The notes: generated by a model from the letters alone, not told the origin. A stretch of DNA of 64,000 bases from UBA2336 sp964419145 (GCA_964419145.1 CAYQOM010000008.1:62001-126000); one strand, 5' to 3'; shown: positions 17,142-26,202, counted from the first letter of the stretch. Made by a program: numbers and translations.

Positions 17142-17606
17142 TTAAACCAGATCCAGATTACGGTCCAGACTCTCTTCCAGGCTAATCATGGTCTCGGTAC
17201 GCTCAATTCCGTCAACCTGCTGGATTTTGTCGTGAAGTACTTCTTTCAGGTGGTTTGTATCCCGGCAATGGATTTTGCAGAACATGCTGTAGTTGCCAGT
17301 GGTGTAGTGGATATTCGTGATTTCCGGTATGGATTTAAGCTTTGCTAACACTCTGTCGTATAAGGCGCTCTTTTCCAGGAAGATACCCAGAAAAGCCGTG
17401 ATGTCGTACCCCAACTTGGCGTAATTGACTTTCAAGGTAGTTTTCTCCACAATGCCGGCTTCTTCCAATTTATTCATCCGAACATGTACTGTTCCACCTG
17501 AAACAAAAACCCGTTTTGCCACTTCGGTATAGGGTCTTTTAGCATCCTGCATGAGAATTTCCAATATCTGCAGGTCGGTTTTATCAATTTGTAAATTTCT
17601 GGACAT
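17142..17606 (-). CDS. Lrp/AsnC family transcriptional regulator
   Basis: DNA-binding protein of 154 aa. The N-terminal winged helix-turn-helix (residues about 5-60, with KTDLQILEILMQDAKRPYTE) is followed by a RAM/AsnC ligand-binding domain that includes YTTGNYSMFCKIHCRDT. Such proteins usually sense amino acids and bind AT-rich sites. Its upstream region (17607-17690) is extremely AT-rich, which would suit autoregulation. The target genes cannot be deduced; suf lies downstream on the same strand but has its own promoter box. Confidence 0.9.
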   Translation of the reverse strand: MSRNLQIDKTDLQILEILMQDAKRPYTEVAKRVFVSGGTVHVRMNKLEEAGIVEKTTLKVNYAKLGYDITAFLGIFLEKSALYDRVLAKLKSIPEITNIHYTTGNYSMFCKIHCRDTNHLKEVLHDKIQQVDGIERTETMISLEESLDRNLDLV

Positions 17607-17752
17607 TTTAGTTAATCGATTATTAGATTATTTCAATAAAAGTATACAAAAATTAAATATATTATAATAGTATGCTACAATACTTGAATTAATATGCAGT
17701 GTTTGGCTTACTTTGTTGCGTAATTAATAATTGCATCGTTCTAAACTTATAC

Positions 17753-17926
17753 TGTAGGGTGTTGAAATTGGCAGACAAGCCCTCCTGTCTCGGGGGTGGG
17801 GAGCCAAGGATAAACGCAGGATAATGCCTGTCGGGTTTACCTGACAGACGGGGGTTGACCACCAAAGTTCTCTCGGTATGTCCTGTAGCTAACTTCCCTT
17901 TGCAGGTTCGAGTCCTGCTCCTACAG
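17753..17926 (+). tRNA. tRNA-Leu-like RNA with a giant variable arm (atypical tRNA or tRNA pseudogene)
   Basis: A 174-nt element with a class II tRNA body. The acceptor arms TGTAGGG (17753-17759) and TCCTACA (17919-17925) pair at all seven positions (one G-T). The D arm TTG/CAA encloses AAATTGGCAGA, matching leucine tRNAs. The anticodon stem CCCTC/GGGGG encloses CTGTCTC, placing GTC at positions 34-36, an Asp triplet rather than a Leu one. The T arm GCAGG/CCTGC encloses TTCGAGT. The discriminator is G and CCA is not encoded. The variable region (17797-17901) is about 105 nt and folds: GGGGAG/CTTCCC at the base, CAGGA/TCCTG and ATGCC/GGTAT above it, and a CTGTCGGG hairpin inside. A terminator follows. 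Function is unknown; a decayed tRNA with an insertion is the main alternative. Confidence 0.5.
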
Positions 17927-17954
17927 CGCTCTTCATGGTTATTTAAGTTTGAGA

Positions 17955-17990
17955 AAAACCCCGGCATCAGTCGGGGTTTTGTTTTTATTT
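17955..17990 (+). terminator. Intrinsic terminator downstream of the tRNA-like element
   Basis: AAAACCCCG (17955-17963) pairs perfectly with CGGGGTTTT (17972-17980) around an 8-nt loop, followed by GTTTTTATTT. It is 29 nt after the end of the tRNA-like element and well before the acyl-CoA ligase gene, so it most simply ends a short RNA transcript from this gap. Confidence 0.8.
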
Positions 17991-18020
17991 CAAAGGCATT
18001 CAGGTTCGCTTTACGTGCTT

Positions 18021-18028
18021 TATATTTG
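18021..18028 (+). promoter_or_regulatory. Candidate -7 promoter box of the acyl-CoA ligase gene
   Basis: TATATTTG matches TAnnTTTG exactly and ends 41 bp before the ATG of the ligase, just after the terminator at 17955. The -33 element is not clear. Confidence 0.45.
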
Positions 18029-18069
18029 GCTCAAACAATCGTTTGTTAAGCAGTCAACCGTAAAGCACC

Positions 18070-19743
18070 ATGAAAGATTTTCCCTGGATCAAGAATTACC
18101 CTGAAGGCATTCCCGCTGAGATTCATTTGTACGATTATCATTCTTTGGTAGACCTGTTTGAAAAGTCGTGCAAGCAATTTGCCGATCGTGTGGCGTTTGA
18201 AAATATGGGTGCTACACTCACTTATGCTCAGGTGGATAAGCTTTCGCTTGATTTTGCTGCTTACCTACAAAGCATTGGTTTACAAAAAGGTGATCGCATC
18301 GCCATTCAGATGCCCAACGTGCTTCAGTTTCCTATCGCTTTCTTCGGTGCCCTGCGTGCCGGCCTGATTGTAGTGAATACAAATCCGCTCTACACGCCTC
18401 GCGAAATGGAGCACCAGTTTAAAGACTCGGGTGCCAAGGCGATTGTGATTGTAACCAACTTTGCCCATAGTCTGGAGAAGATTCTTTCTAATACCTCCAT
18501 TCAACATGTAATCGTTACGCAGTTGGGCGATATGCTTGGCGGTTTCAAGGGTTGGCTGGTAAATTTTGTGGTGAAGCACATCAAGAAAATGGTTCCTGCA
18601 TATCACCTCCCTACAGCCGTCAACTTCATGGATACGCTGAAGAAAGGTGCAGGGTTCTCCTTATCAAAACCAACCATAACAAATGATGATGTTGCTGTTC
18701 TTCAATATACCGGTGGCACAACGGGTGTTGCCAAAGGTGCGCAACTATCGCACGGAAATATCGTGGCACATAATTCCATGGTCACCAAGTGGTTTATTCC
18801 ATACCTGAAGCAAACACCTAAAGTGCAGGAAGTGATCATCACCGCCATTCCGATGTACCACATTTTTGCGCTTACCGTAAATGGGGTATTGATGTTCAGT
18901 GTCGGTGCGAAAAGTATTCTTATCACCAACCCGCGCGATATTCCCGGTTTCGTGAAGGAATTAAAAAAACATAAGTTCTCGATCATTACAGGTGTAAATA
19001 CATTGTTCAATGGCTTGCTCAACAATCCAGACTTTGCAGCACTCGACTTCTCGTTTTTGAAAGGAGCAGTAGGGGGTGGCATGGCTGTACAAGATGTGGT
19101 AGCAAAAAAATGGCATCAGGTTACGGGTAAACCATTAGTTGAAGGATATGGGTTAAGTGAAACATCACCTGTGCTGTGTTGCAATCCGCTTGACGGAACA
19201 CACCAAATGGGAACGATAGGTTTACCGATGCCCAGTACGGAGGTGGCGATTTTTGATGATGAAGGAAATCAACTGCCGCAAGGAGAGAATGGTGAGATTT
19301 GTGCCCGTGGTCCTCAGGTCATGTCGGGCTATTGGCAAAAAGATAATACGGGTGTTTTCTTTCCTGGCGGATGGTTCAGAACCGGGGATATTGGTTTCAT
19401 GAATGAACAAGGGTTCTTCAAGATCGTTGATCGGAAGAAGGACATGATCAAAGTGTCTGGCTTCAACGTGTTCCCGAATGAAATTGAAAATGTATTAGCC
19501 GGGCATCCCAAAATTCTGGAGATCGCAGCCATTGGCGTACCGGATGAGAAATCGGGTGAAGCCATAAAAGCCTTTGTGGTGAAGCGCGACCAATCCCTTA
19601 CAGCCGATGAGGTGATTGCCTACGCGCGGGAAAACCTTACGAATTATAAAATTCCACGGCACATTGAGTTCCGGTCGGAGTTACCCAAAACCAACGTTGG
19701 AAAGATTCTTCGTAGGGCACTGAAGGAAGAAACGGCCTCCTAG
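18070..19743 (+). CDS. fadD: Long-chain fatty acid--CoA ligase
   Basis: Activates fatty acids to acyl-CoA through an acyl-adenylate; 557 aa, cytoplasmic or membrane-associated. The AMP-binding P-loop YTGGTTGVAKGA lies near residue 215, VEGYGLSETSPV near 360, GWFRTGDIGF near 435, and the C-terminal lysine region TNVGKILRR closes the enzyme. The length fits FadD proteins. It stands alone behind its own promoter box. An acyl-CoA-binding protein at 35600 would handle the products. Confidence 0.92.
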   Translation: MKDFPWIKNYPEGIPAEIHLYDYHSLVDLFEKSCKQFADRVAFENMGATLTYAQVDKLSLDFAAYLQSIGLQKGDRIAIQMPNVLQFPIAFFGALRAGLIVVNTNPLYTPREMEHQFKDSGAKAIVIVTNFAHSLEKILSNTSIQHVIVTQLGDMLGGFKGWLVNFVVKHIKKMVPAYHLPTAVNFMDTLKKGAGFSLSKPTITNDDVAVLQYTGGTTGVAKGAQLSHGNIVAHNSMVTKWFIPYLKQTPKVQEVIITAIPMYHIFALTVNGVLMFSVGAKSILITNPRDIPGFVKELKKHKFSIITGVNTLFNGLLNNPDFAALDFSFLKGAVGGGMAVQDVVAKKWHQVTGKPLVEGYGLSETSPVLCCNPLDGTHQMGTIGLPMPSTEVAIFDDEGNQLPQGENGEICARGPQVMSGYWQKDNTGVFFPGGWFRTGDIGFMNEQGFFKIVDRKKDMIKVSGFNVFPNEIENVLAGHPKILEIAAIGVPDEKSGEAIKAFVVKRDQSLTADEVIAYARENLTNYKIPRHIEFRSELPKTNVGKILRRALKEETAS

Positions 19744-19805
19744 GTTCTTGTTTATTCTTGGTATTTTCTTTTCGCACACGGGTATTATTCCTCCCACTGG
19801 CGTTA

Positions 19806-19813
19806 TATTTTTG
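19806..19813 (+). promoter_or_regulatory. Candidate -7 promoter box of the TolB-like lipoprotein gene
   Basis: TATTTTTG fits TAnnTTTG and ends 25 bp before the ATG at 19839. No clear -33 TTG is seen. Confidence 0.42.
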
Positions 19814-19838
19814 CGCCTTCAATTAATACCCCATTTTC

Positions 19839-20942
19839 ATGCTATTACGTTTGTTTGTTACCCTTATTGCATTGTTCACGATTGTATCCTGTTCAACTAA
19901 AAAGGAAGAGAATACTGCAGTAGAATATAACGAAGCTGCTGATTCGTTGAAGTATCCCAATGAAAAGCATATCCGAAACCTTCGTCAGTTGACATTTGGT
20001 GGGGATAATGCCGAGGCATACTGGAGTTTCGATAACACCAAACTTGTATTTCAATCCAACAACAAGGCGTGGGGAGTTCAGTGCGATCATATTTTTTACA
20101 CCACCGTTGGTGTAGATAATCTGAAAGAGAATAAGCCTGCCATGATCAGCAATGGAAAGGGGAGAACAACCTGCTCATACTTCTTGCCAGGCGATTCAAC
20201 AGTGGTTTATGCATCAACACATTTAGGGGGTGATGCCTGCCCAACTGATCCGGAACGCGTACCGGGCGGCAAATACCTGTGGCCGATTTTTCCAACCTAC
20301 GATATTTTTGTTGCCGATCTGAACGGTAACATCCTCAAGCAACTCACCACCGAAACCGGTTACGATGCAGAAGCAACTGTATCTCCTAAGGGTGATAAAA
20401 TTGTTTTCACTTCAACCCGCAATGGCGATCTTGATTTGTATACCATGAACCTGGACGGATCGGATGTAAAGCAAATCACGTTTGATCTTGGATACGATGG
20501 GGGAGCATTCTTTTCACCGGATGGAAGTAAAATTGTTTTCCGCGCTTCACGTCCTAAAACTGATGAGGAGATAGCTGAATACAAAGATTATTTATCGAAA
20601 GGCCTCGTTGCACCTACCAACATGGAGATCTACATCTGCAATGTAGATGGATCAGATCTTCGCCAGGTTACCAACCTGGGCAAAGCCAACTGGGCACCTT
20701 TTTATCATCCTTCTGGTAAGAAGATTGTATTTTCTTCCAACCACCATGGTGAGCGTGGTTTTCAGTTTAACCTGTTTATGATCAATGATGATGGTACAGG
20801 GCTGGAACAGCTGACTTATGATGGTGTATTTGATTCTTTCCCGATGTTCTCGTATGATGGAAAGCACCTGGTATTTTCTTCAAACCGTAATAATGGTGGA
20901 ACGCGCAACACCAACCTGTTCGTAGCCGAGTGGGTTGATTGA
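19839..20942 (+). CDS. TolB-like beta-propeller lipoprotein (PD40 repeats)
   Basis: Exported protein of 367 aa. The N-terminus is a lipoprotein signal with a lipobox-like cysteine in FTIVSCSTKK. The rest is built of PD40/WD40-like repeats of about 45 residues, seen as LRQLTFGGDNAEAYWSFD, LKQLTTETGYDAEATVSP, VKQITFDLGYDGGAFFSP, LRQVTNLGKANWAPFYHP and LEQLTYDGVFDSFPMFSY. These are typical of TolB and of peptidase propeller domains. No peptidase domain is attached and no tol-pal genes are nearby, so a binding role at the periplasmic face is likely but unproven. Confidence 0.82.
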   Translation: MLLRLFVTLIALFTIVSCSTKKEENTAVEYNEAADSLKYPNEKHIRNLRQLTFGGDNAEAYWSFDNTKLVFQSNNKAWGVQCDHIFYTTVGVDNLKENKPAMISNGKGRTTCSYFLPGDSTVVYASTHLGGDACPTDPERVPGGKYLWPIFPTYDIFVADLNGNILKQLTTETGYDAEATVSPKGDKIVFTSTRNGDLDLYTMNLDGSDVKQITFDLGYDGGAFFSPDGSKIVFRASRPKTDEEIAEYKDYLSKGLVAPTNMEIYICNVDGSDLRQVTNLGKANWAPFYHPSGKKIVFSSNHHGERGFQFNLFMINDDGTGLEQLTYDGVFDSFPMFSYDGKHLVFSSNRNNGGTRNTNLFVAEWVD

Positions 20943-21030
20943 TTCAAATTTGTGGTGGCTGAGATACTCGAAGCCACCGTATTTGAGTCTTCACGGCAGT
21001 TTCCTTAATTTGCTGAAAATATCTACGGCT

Positions 21031-21465
21031 ATGAAAGGATTTTTTGAGCACCAGTACCTCTCGTATAAGAAAAACCACCTGAAGCACTTGCTGGCTTTGG
21101 CCAATGCCGATGGAACGATTCACGAAAAGGAACTTAAGCTGTTGTTCAAGCTGGGTAAGAAGTATGGCCTCAAGGATTGGCAGATCCAGAACCTGGTGGA
21201 TAGCAAGGAAAAATTTAAGCTGAACATTCCGGATAATTTCTATGACCGGATGAACCTCTTATACGATTTGATTCTGATGGTGTATGCTGATGGTGTGGTA
21301 GAGAAAAGGGAGATCGCGTTTTGCGAAGATGTGGCCATTAAATTCAAAATGAAGAAGAGCATTGTAAAATGGTTGCTCGAGAATTTTGAAAAGGGAACAC
21401 CTCCGCCACCCGATGAATGGGAGGAGATCAAGGAACAAGCCCTGGAGAAGTATACGGTTGCCTAG
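21031..21465 (+). CDS. TerB-like cytoplasmic protein
   Basis: All-helical protein of 144 aa resembling TerB/tellurite-resistance domain proteins. Two acidic repeats are visible: LANADGTIHEKELKLLFKLG (from about residue 21) and VYADGVVEKREIAFCEDVAI (from about residue 83), each with the D-G-x-x-x-x-x-E pattern that may bind metal. I chose the ATG at 21031; the frame extends upstream to 20935, overlapping the previous gene, without a good start. No other ter gene is present, so resistance to tellurite should not be assumed. It overlaps the convergent ClC gene by 4 bp. Confidence 0.75.
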   Translation: MKGFFEHQYLSYKKNHLKHLLALANADGTIHEKELKLLFKLGKKYGLKDWQIQNLVDSKEKFKLNIPDNFYDRMNLLYDLILMVYADGVVEKREIAFCEDVAIKFKMKKSIVKWLLENFEKGTPPPPDEWEEIKEQALEKYTVA

Positions 21466-23240
21466 TGCACCGACTTTTCAATTAGCTCACTTCGGTACTT
21501 GTTGAAAATCGCTGACTTAGAAATGAACCCGAGGTATTTACCCTGACGTGTTACAGGTAAATTCCATGAGTCAGTTGCATCAAACTTCTTCATGACCTCA
21601 TCCATAGATTCGCCTTCTTCAATAATGGCTGGTGCTTTTCGCATCAGTTCTTTTACAACAATTTTATCGTAGAGTTCAGTGTTGAACATGATCTCCCGAA
21701 TTGAATTGAGTTCAATCACTCCGGTCAGTTTACCTTCTTCGGTTATCACCGGAAAAATATTTCGGGTTGTTTTTTCAATAACAGCAATCAGGTCACGTAA
21801 CCGCGCGGTCTCCACTATCGATTGAAAATTGGTTTCAATTAAATTGGAAAGGGATAGATCCGACAGAATTTTCTTGTCCCGATCGTGAATAATAACTGCA
21901 CCTTTTTGTGCGAGTTTTTTACTTTCAATAGACTCGGGTTCAATGAATCGGGATACGGTGTAACTGATAGAAGCAACAATCATCAACGGAATCATCAGTC
22001 CGTAGCCACCGGTAACCTCAGCAATAAGGAATATAGCCGTTAGCGGGGCATGCATGACACCACTCATAACCCCCGCCATGGCTACCAGTGTAAAATTGCT
22101 TTCCGGCAATTTGCCAAAGCCGGTCAGGTTAATGAATCGTGAGAAGAAGAACCCAAGAAAAGCTCCCGTCATCAGGGAAGGAGCGAAGTTGCCACCGTTT
22201 CCTCCGCTGCTAATGGTTGCACCTACTGCGAAAGTCTTGGCCAGCATAATGCCACCGATAAACAGAAGTATCAGCCATTCATTCGTAATAAAATCTTTAA
22301 GGATGCTTGCATTCAACAAGCTTTGGGTACTGTTCTGCGAAAGCGCAATTACACTGGAATACCCCTCGCCAAAGAGGGGAGGAAAGAATAGTATCAGTAC
22401 AGCCAGTATGCCGCCACCGATAAGTACTTTTACATACGGACTTTTCCGTTTTGCAAACCAGGCATCCACTTTCAAAAAAGTACGGGAATGATAGGTGGCC
22501 AGCAACCCAGCAAAGATTCCCATCAACACATAGTAGGGAACGTTGTAAAAGTTAAATGGTATTTGTGTTTTGAAGGATAGCAGGATACCATCTTGTAAAA
22601 TTATGTTCGAGCATAGTGCACCAACTGCTGATGCAATGATGAGTGGAATGAATGCTGTGGCGCTGATGTCAAGCAATAAAATTTCAATGGCAAAGAGTAC
22701 TCCTGCAATAGGGGCGTTAAACGCAGCGGCAATACCTGCGGCTGCCCCGCAGGAAAGCAACAACGTACGTTGCCTGTAATTCAGGTGGTAGGTGCGCGCA
22801 TAGTTTGAGCCAATGGCTGAGCCCGTAGTGGCAATGGGTGCCTCAAGTCCCGATGATCCTCCAAACCCGATGGTAATTGCACTGGTAATCATGTGGGCTA
22901 CCATGTGAAACGGTGCCATCAGGCTTGATTTCCTAGTTATGGCATACAGGATGAAAGAGGTGCCCTTATCGAATGAGCCTTTGTGAAAACGCTGCGCATA
23001 GAGTACTGTAATCAATAAACCGATAAAGGGTAGAAATAAGTAGAGCCAGAATTGAAAAGGCAGTTGGTAATCGTGGGTTACTAGTTCATAGATCAGGTGC
23101 ACCAACGATTTGAGCAGTACTGCTGCAAGTCCGGCAGTAAGCCCTACCAACACGCTTGAAAGAATGAAAAATTGTCGTTCGCTTAGTTTTTGCTGTATCC
23201 AGCTTAATAACAGACTATGTTTTTGCGCCCATTCATTCAT
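21462..23240 (-). CDS. ClC family chloride channel/transporter with CBS domains
   Basis: Inner-membrane anion channel or Cl-/H+ exchanger of 592 aa. Residues about 20-430 form the ClC core. GSSGLEAPIATTGSAIG contains the gating-glutamate position (E followed by AP), and GGNGGNFAPSLMTG is the selectivity motif of the GxFxP type. Residues about 450-585 hold two CBS domains, usually binding adenine nucleotides. The retained gating glutamate suggests either gating or proton coupling, which cannot be decided from sequence. The gene is 13 bp upstream of the end of the NSS transporter gene and is probably cotranscribed with it. Confidence 0.92.
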   Translation of the reverse strand: MNEWAQKHSLLLSWIQQKLSERQFFILSSVLVGLTAGLAAVLLKSLVHLIYELVTHDYQLPFQFWLYLFLPFIGLLITVLYAQRFHKGSFDKGTSFILYAITRKSSLMAPFHMVAHMITSAITIGFGGSSGLEAPIATTGSAIGSNYARTYHLNYRQRTLLLSCGAAAGIAAAFNAPIAGVLFAIEILLLDISATAFIPLIIASAVGALCSNIILQDGILLSFKTQIPFNFYNVPYYVLMGIFAGLLATYHSRTFLKVDAWFAKRKSPYVKVLIGGGILAVLILFFPPLFGEGYSSVIALSQNSTQSLLNASILKDFITNEWLILLFIGGIMLAKTFAVGATISSGGNGGNFAPSLMTGAFLGFFFSRFINLTGFGKLPESNFTLVAMAGVMSGVMHAPLTAIFLIAEVTGGYGLMIPLMIVASISYTVSRFIEPESIESKKLAQKGAVIIHDRDKKILSDLSLSNLIETNFQSIVETARLRDLIAVIEKTTRNIFPVITEEGKLTGVIELNSIREIMFNTELYDKIVVKELMRKAPAIIEEGESMDEVMKKFDATDSWNLPVTRQGKYLGFISKSAIFNKYRSELIEKSVH

Positions 23241-23253
23241 GCGTTCTTACTTG

Positions 23254-24636
23254 TCACAGGATTTTATCCAATCCGAAAAATTTATCGATGATGATCAGGA
23301 CAGAAAAGAGTCCGAGCAGCACCGGACAAACATATTTTATGGTGAAGTTAATATACGATTCAATAAATGAACCCTTATATCCCGGATTACCATTGGCAAT
23401 CTCTTCGCTCATGTTCCTTGCGCTCCACCTTCTCGAAATAAAAATAGTCATGAGGCAGCCGCCAAGTGGTAAGCTGATGTCTGAGAATACTTCACTTACG
23501 AAATCCAGAGTAGACTTATCGTTATAAAAACTTAATGATGAGAAGATGTCAACAGCACCTTGCGAAAGCATGCTGGGCAGTCCGAGAACAAAAACCAAGG
23601 CCGCCAATACCCACACACTGATTTTTCTGGGTACTTTCTTTTGATCAACCATATAGGCTACCGGTACTTCCAGCAATGAAATAGTTGAGGTTAATGCTGC
23701 AAAGCAGAGGAGCAGGAAAAAACCACCACCGACAATCTTGCCTAATATCGGACCCATAGCCTGGAAAATGCCGGGCAATACCACAAACACCAAAGCTGGC
23801 CCTTGTTCCGGGGATTGGCCTTGTGAAAACACGAGAGGAAAGATTAACAAGCCGGCCAGAAAGGCAACTGAAATATCAATGAATGTAATCGTCAATGCTG
23901 ATTTCAAAATATTTTGATTCTTATTCACATATGATCCATATGTAATCAACGCGCCCATGCCAAGCGATAGAGAAAAAAATGCTTGCCCCATGCCGGAGTA
24001 AAGTGTTTCAAGGGTTATTTCACTAAAGTCGGGAAGCAGGTAGAACTTCACACCGTCCATGGCGTTGGGCAACGTAAGGCTGTAGATGATCAAACTGATG
24101 AGGATGATAAACAGCGTAGGCATCATAATTTTAGATGCCCGCTCAATACCGCCCTGCACACCCTTTACTACAATAAATGCAGTAATGAACATGAAGCATA
24201 GCGAAAAGATCAGGTTATCCCAGAAGTCGACCACATAACGCCCAAAAAAGGCGCCATAATCTTGCTCATTGAGTAAATCGCTGAAGGAAATTTCAATGAA
24301 GTATCCGAATGCCCAGCCGGCAACCACATTATAAAAAGAGAGGATCATGATGCCGCACAGGATTCCATAGAGCCCAAGAAAGCCCCACTTCTTTCCGCCA
24401 AGCTTGTTGTATGAACCGTAGGCATCCAACCCGACCCTTCGGCCGATGGAGATTTCGCCTACCATTACGGGGTAACAGAATAAGAAAGTCAAGGCCAGGT
24501 AAATGAGCAAAAATGCAGCACCACCGTTTTGGCCGGTCTCGTAGGGGAACTTCCAGATGTTGCCTAATCCTACGGCCGAGCCTGCTGCCGCCAGTATAAA
24601 TCCTATCCGACTGGTAAAACTTCCGCGTTGATCCAT
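23254..24636 (-). CDS. Sodium-dependent transporter, NSS/SNF family
   Basis: Inner-membrane Na+-coupled symporter of 460 aa, the LeuT type. The first segment SAVGLGNIWKFPYETGQNGG contains the sodium and substrate site residues of this family, and about 11-12 transmembrane segments follow. The frame begins at 24699, but the ATG at 24636 (MDQRGSF) gives the usual N-terminus right before TM1. Substrates of bacterial members are amino acids or related compounds; this one is not identified. It lies in the same direction as the ClC gene, 13 bp upstream of it. Confidence 0.9.
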   Translation of the reverse strand: MDQRGSFTSRIGFILAAAGSAVGLGNIWKFPYETGQNGGAAFLLIYLALTFLFCYPVMVGEISIGRRVGLDAYGSYNKLGGKKWGFLGLYGILCGIMILSFYNVVAGWAFGYFIEISFSDLLNEQDYGAFFGRYVVDFWDNLIFSLCFMFITAFIVVKGVQGGIERASKIMMPTLFIILISLIIYSLTLPNAMDGVKFYLLPDFSEITLETLYSGMGQAFFSLSLGMGALITYGSYVNKNQNILKSALTITFIDISVAFLAGLLIFPLVFSQGQSPEQGPALVFVVLPGIFQAMGPILGKIVGGGFFLLLCFAALTSTISLLEVPVAYMVDQKKVPRKISVWVLAALVFVLGLPSMLSQGAVDIFSSLSFYNDKSTLDFVSEVFSDISLPLGGCLMTIFISRRWSARNMSEEIANGNPGYKGSFIESYINFTIKYVCPVLLGLFSVLIIIDKFFGLDKIL

Positions 24637-24702
24637 TTGTTTTATCTGGTAAAGTGCGAAAAATAGACCATCTGCGTTAATATTCAAAAAAACATACAAC
24701 GC

Positions 24703-24734
24703 TTGAGTGGTTCGTTCAAGGTTGTTTACCTTTG
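24703..24734 (+). promoter_or_regulatory. Candidate Bacteroidota promoter (TTG - 21 bp - TACCTTTG)
   Basis: TTG at 24703-24705 and TACCTTTG at 24727-24734 match the -33 and -7 elements with a 21-bp spacer, close to the usual 19. It ends 28 bp before the ATG of the conserved unknown gene. This is the best complete promoter seen in the window. Confidence 0.55.
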
Positions 24735-24762
24735 ATTGAATTTTTTGAACTGGCTTTAATCA

Positions 24763-26202
24763 ATGTTGGGTATGATGGATGAATTCAGGAAACTGACTAC
24801 GCAGGAAAAGGCGCTGCGTATTAACCTTAGTCGGGATGTGTATGGCTCCTTCGCAGAAATTGGCGCAGGGCAGGAGGTAGCGGCAAACTTCTTTAAAGCG
24901 GGCGGTGCTTCCGGAACTATAGCCAAAACCATGTCGGCTTACGATATGAAGTTCAGTGATGCCATTTATGGCCATTGCGAGCGGTACGTATGTGAGCCCA
25001 GGCTCATGAAAATGCTGGATCACGAATATCCGTTGCTCGCTGAGCGCCTTCCTCACCGGATCGAAACGACTAAATTCTTTGCATTTGCCAATACCGTTGA
25101 GGTATTGAATTTCGAACGAACCAACCAGGCACACGGTTGGATTGGCCTGCGGTTTCAGCTGCAACCGAAAGGAGAGTATAACGACTGTGTGATTCACGTA
25201 AAGATGCATGACAACGACCCCCTGCAGCAACAGTATGCACTGGGTATTGTGGGTGTAAACCTGATTTATGCATGTACATACTTTACCGACCCGGAACAAA
25301 TTCTCATGTCATTGCTCGATGGGTTACAGGGCAAGCGCATTGAAATAGACATGTTTCGTCTTACCGGTCCAGACTTCAAGAATGTTGATAACAGGCTAAT
25401 GGCGTTAAAGCTGGTGAAGAATGGCTTTACACGTGCGGCCATGTTTGGTCCCGATGGGGAAGTGATGCAGCCATCGGATGAATTGTATAAGAAGAATATT
25501 TTGGTGCTGCGTGGAAGGTTCCGTCCACCAACGCATGTGAATGTGGATATGCTTCTTGCTGCCCGCAGAAAATTCAAGCATGAGCCAGATGTGGAGCGGT
25601 CAAATATTGTAGTGTTAACGGAATTAACGCTTAACGACCTGAGTGCTGACGGTACCATTGATGAAAAGGATTTTTTGCATCGTGCCGACATTATCTGTTC
25701 ACTGGGTCAGAATGTGTTGATCTCAAATTATTTTGAATACTATCGTTTGGTGGATTACCTGTCGCGGATTACCCGTGGTCAGAAAATCGGGATCATTATG
25801 GGTATTAATGCCCTGCAAAAAGTTTTTGATGAAAAGACGTACGAAAATACGCGTGGCGGAATTCTGGAATGCTTTGCTTCTCTGTTCGGAACCAATGTGA
25901 AACTCTATATCTATCCGGCATTGGTTCGTAACTCGGCAAACATCATGACCTTAAAAGATTTTGAAGAGGATTTGCCGGTCAACCTGAAGAACCTGTTCCG
26001 CTATTTAATGGATAATAACAAGCTGGAAGACATCAAGGATGCCAATACCAAAAACCTGCACATCATTTCCGATCATGTGTTGGCGATGATCAAGAACGGT
26101 CAGGCCGGTTGGGAGAAGTTTGTTCCGCACAAAGTGGAAGAGGCCATCAAAGAGCGAGGACTTTTTGATTATCATCCATCCGGAGGTGTTCCGGTATCTT
26201 AA
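24763..26202 (+). CDS. Conserved protein of unknown function, widespread in Bacteroidota
   Basis: Soluble protein of 479 aa without signal peptide or membrane segments. The N-terminus is LTTQEKALRINLSRDVYGSF followed by AEIGAGQEVAANFFKAGGASGTIAKTMSAYD, a strongly conserved-looking glycine-rich block. I recall close relatives in many Bacteroidota, some with unsupported labels such as nicotinate-nucleotide adenylyltransferase or TonB-dependent receptor, but I see no motif for either. The second half includes DIICSLGQNVLISNYFEYYR and GIIMGINALQKVF. Starts at 24772 and 24775 are alternatives. It has its own promoter and ends overlapping the convergent AGCS gene. I cannot assign a function. Confidence 0.8.
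   Translation: MLGMMDEFRKLTTQEKALRINLSRDVYGSFAEIGAGQEVAANFFKAGGASGTIAKTMSAYDMKFSDAIYGHCERYVCEPRLMKMLDHEYPLLAERLPHRIETTKFFAFANTVEVLNFERTNQAHGWIGLRFQLQPKGEYNDCVIHVKMHDNDPLQQQYALGIVGVNLIYACTYFTDPEQILMSLLDGLQGKRIEIDMFRLTGPDFKNVDNRLMALKLVKNGFTRAAMFGPDGEVMQPSDELYKKNILVLRGRFRPPTHVNVDMLLAARRKFKHEPDVERSNIVVLTELTLNDLSADGTIDEKDFLHRADIICSLGQNVLISNYFEYYRLVDYLSRITRGQKIGIIMGINALQKVFDEKTYENTRGGILECFASLFGTNVKLYIYPALVRNSANIMTLKDFEEDLPVNLKNLFRYLMDNNKLEDIKDANTKNLHIISDHVLAMIKNGQAGWEKFVPHKVEEAIKERGLFDYHPSGGVPVS

Noticed and set aside
17753..17926. tmRNA (ssrA)
   Set aside because: It is about half the usual tmRNA length, the 5' end has a tRNA-Leu D arm instead of the tmRNA start, and no tag-coding frame is apparent.
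17689..17967. 92-residue open frame on the minus strand across the tRNA-like element
   Set aside because: It has no recognisable motif and overlaps a structured RNA on the other strand. The pairing of tRNA arms explains the sequence better.
21031..21465. Tellurite resistance locus
   Set aside because: Only a single TerB-like gene is present, with no terC, terD or terZ neighbours, so resistance is not supported.
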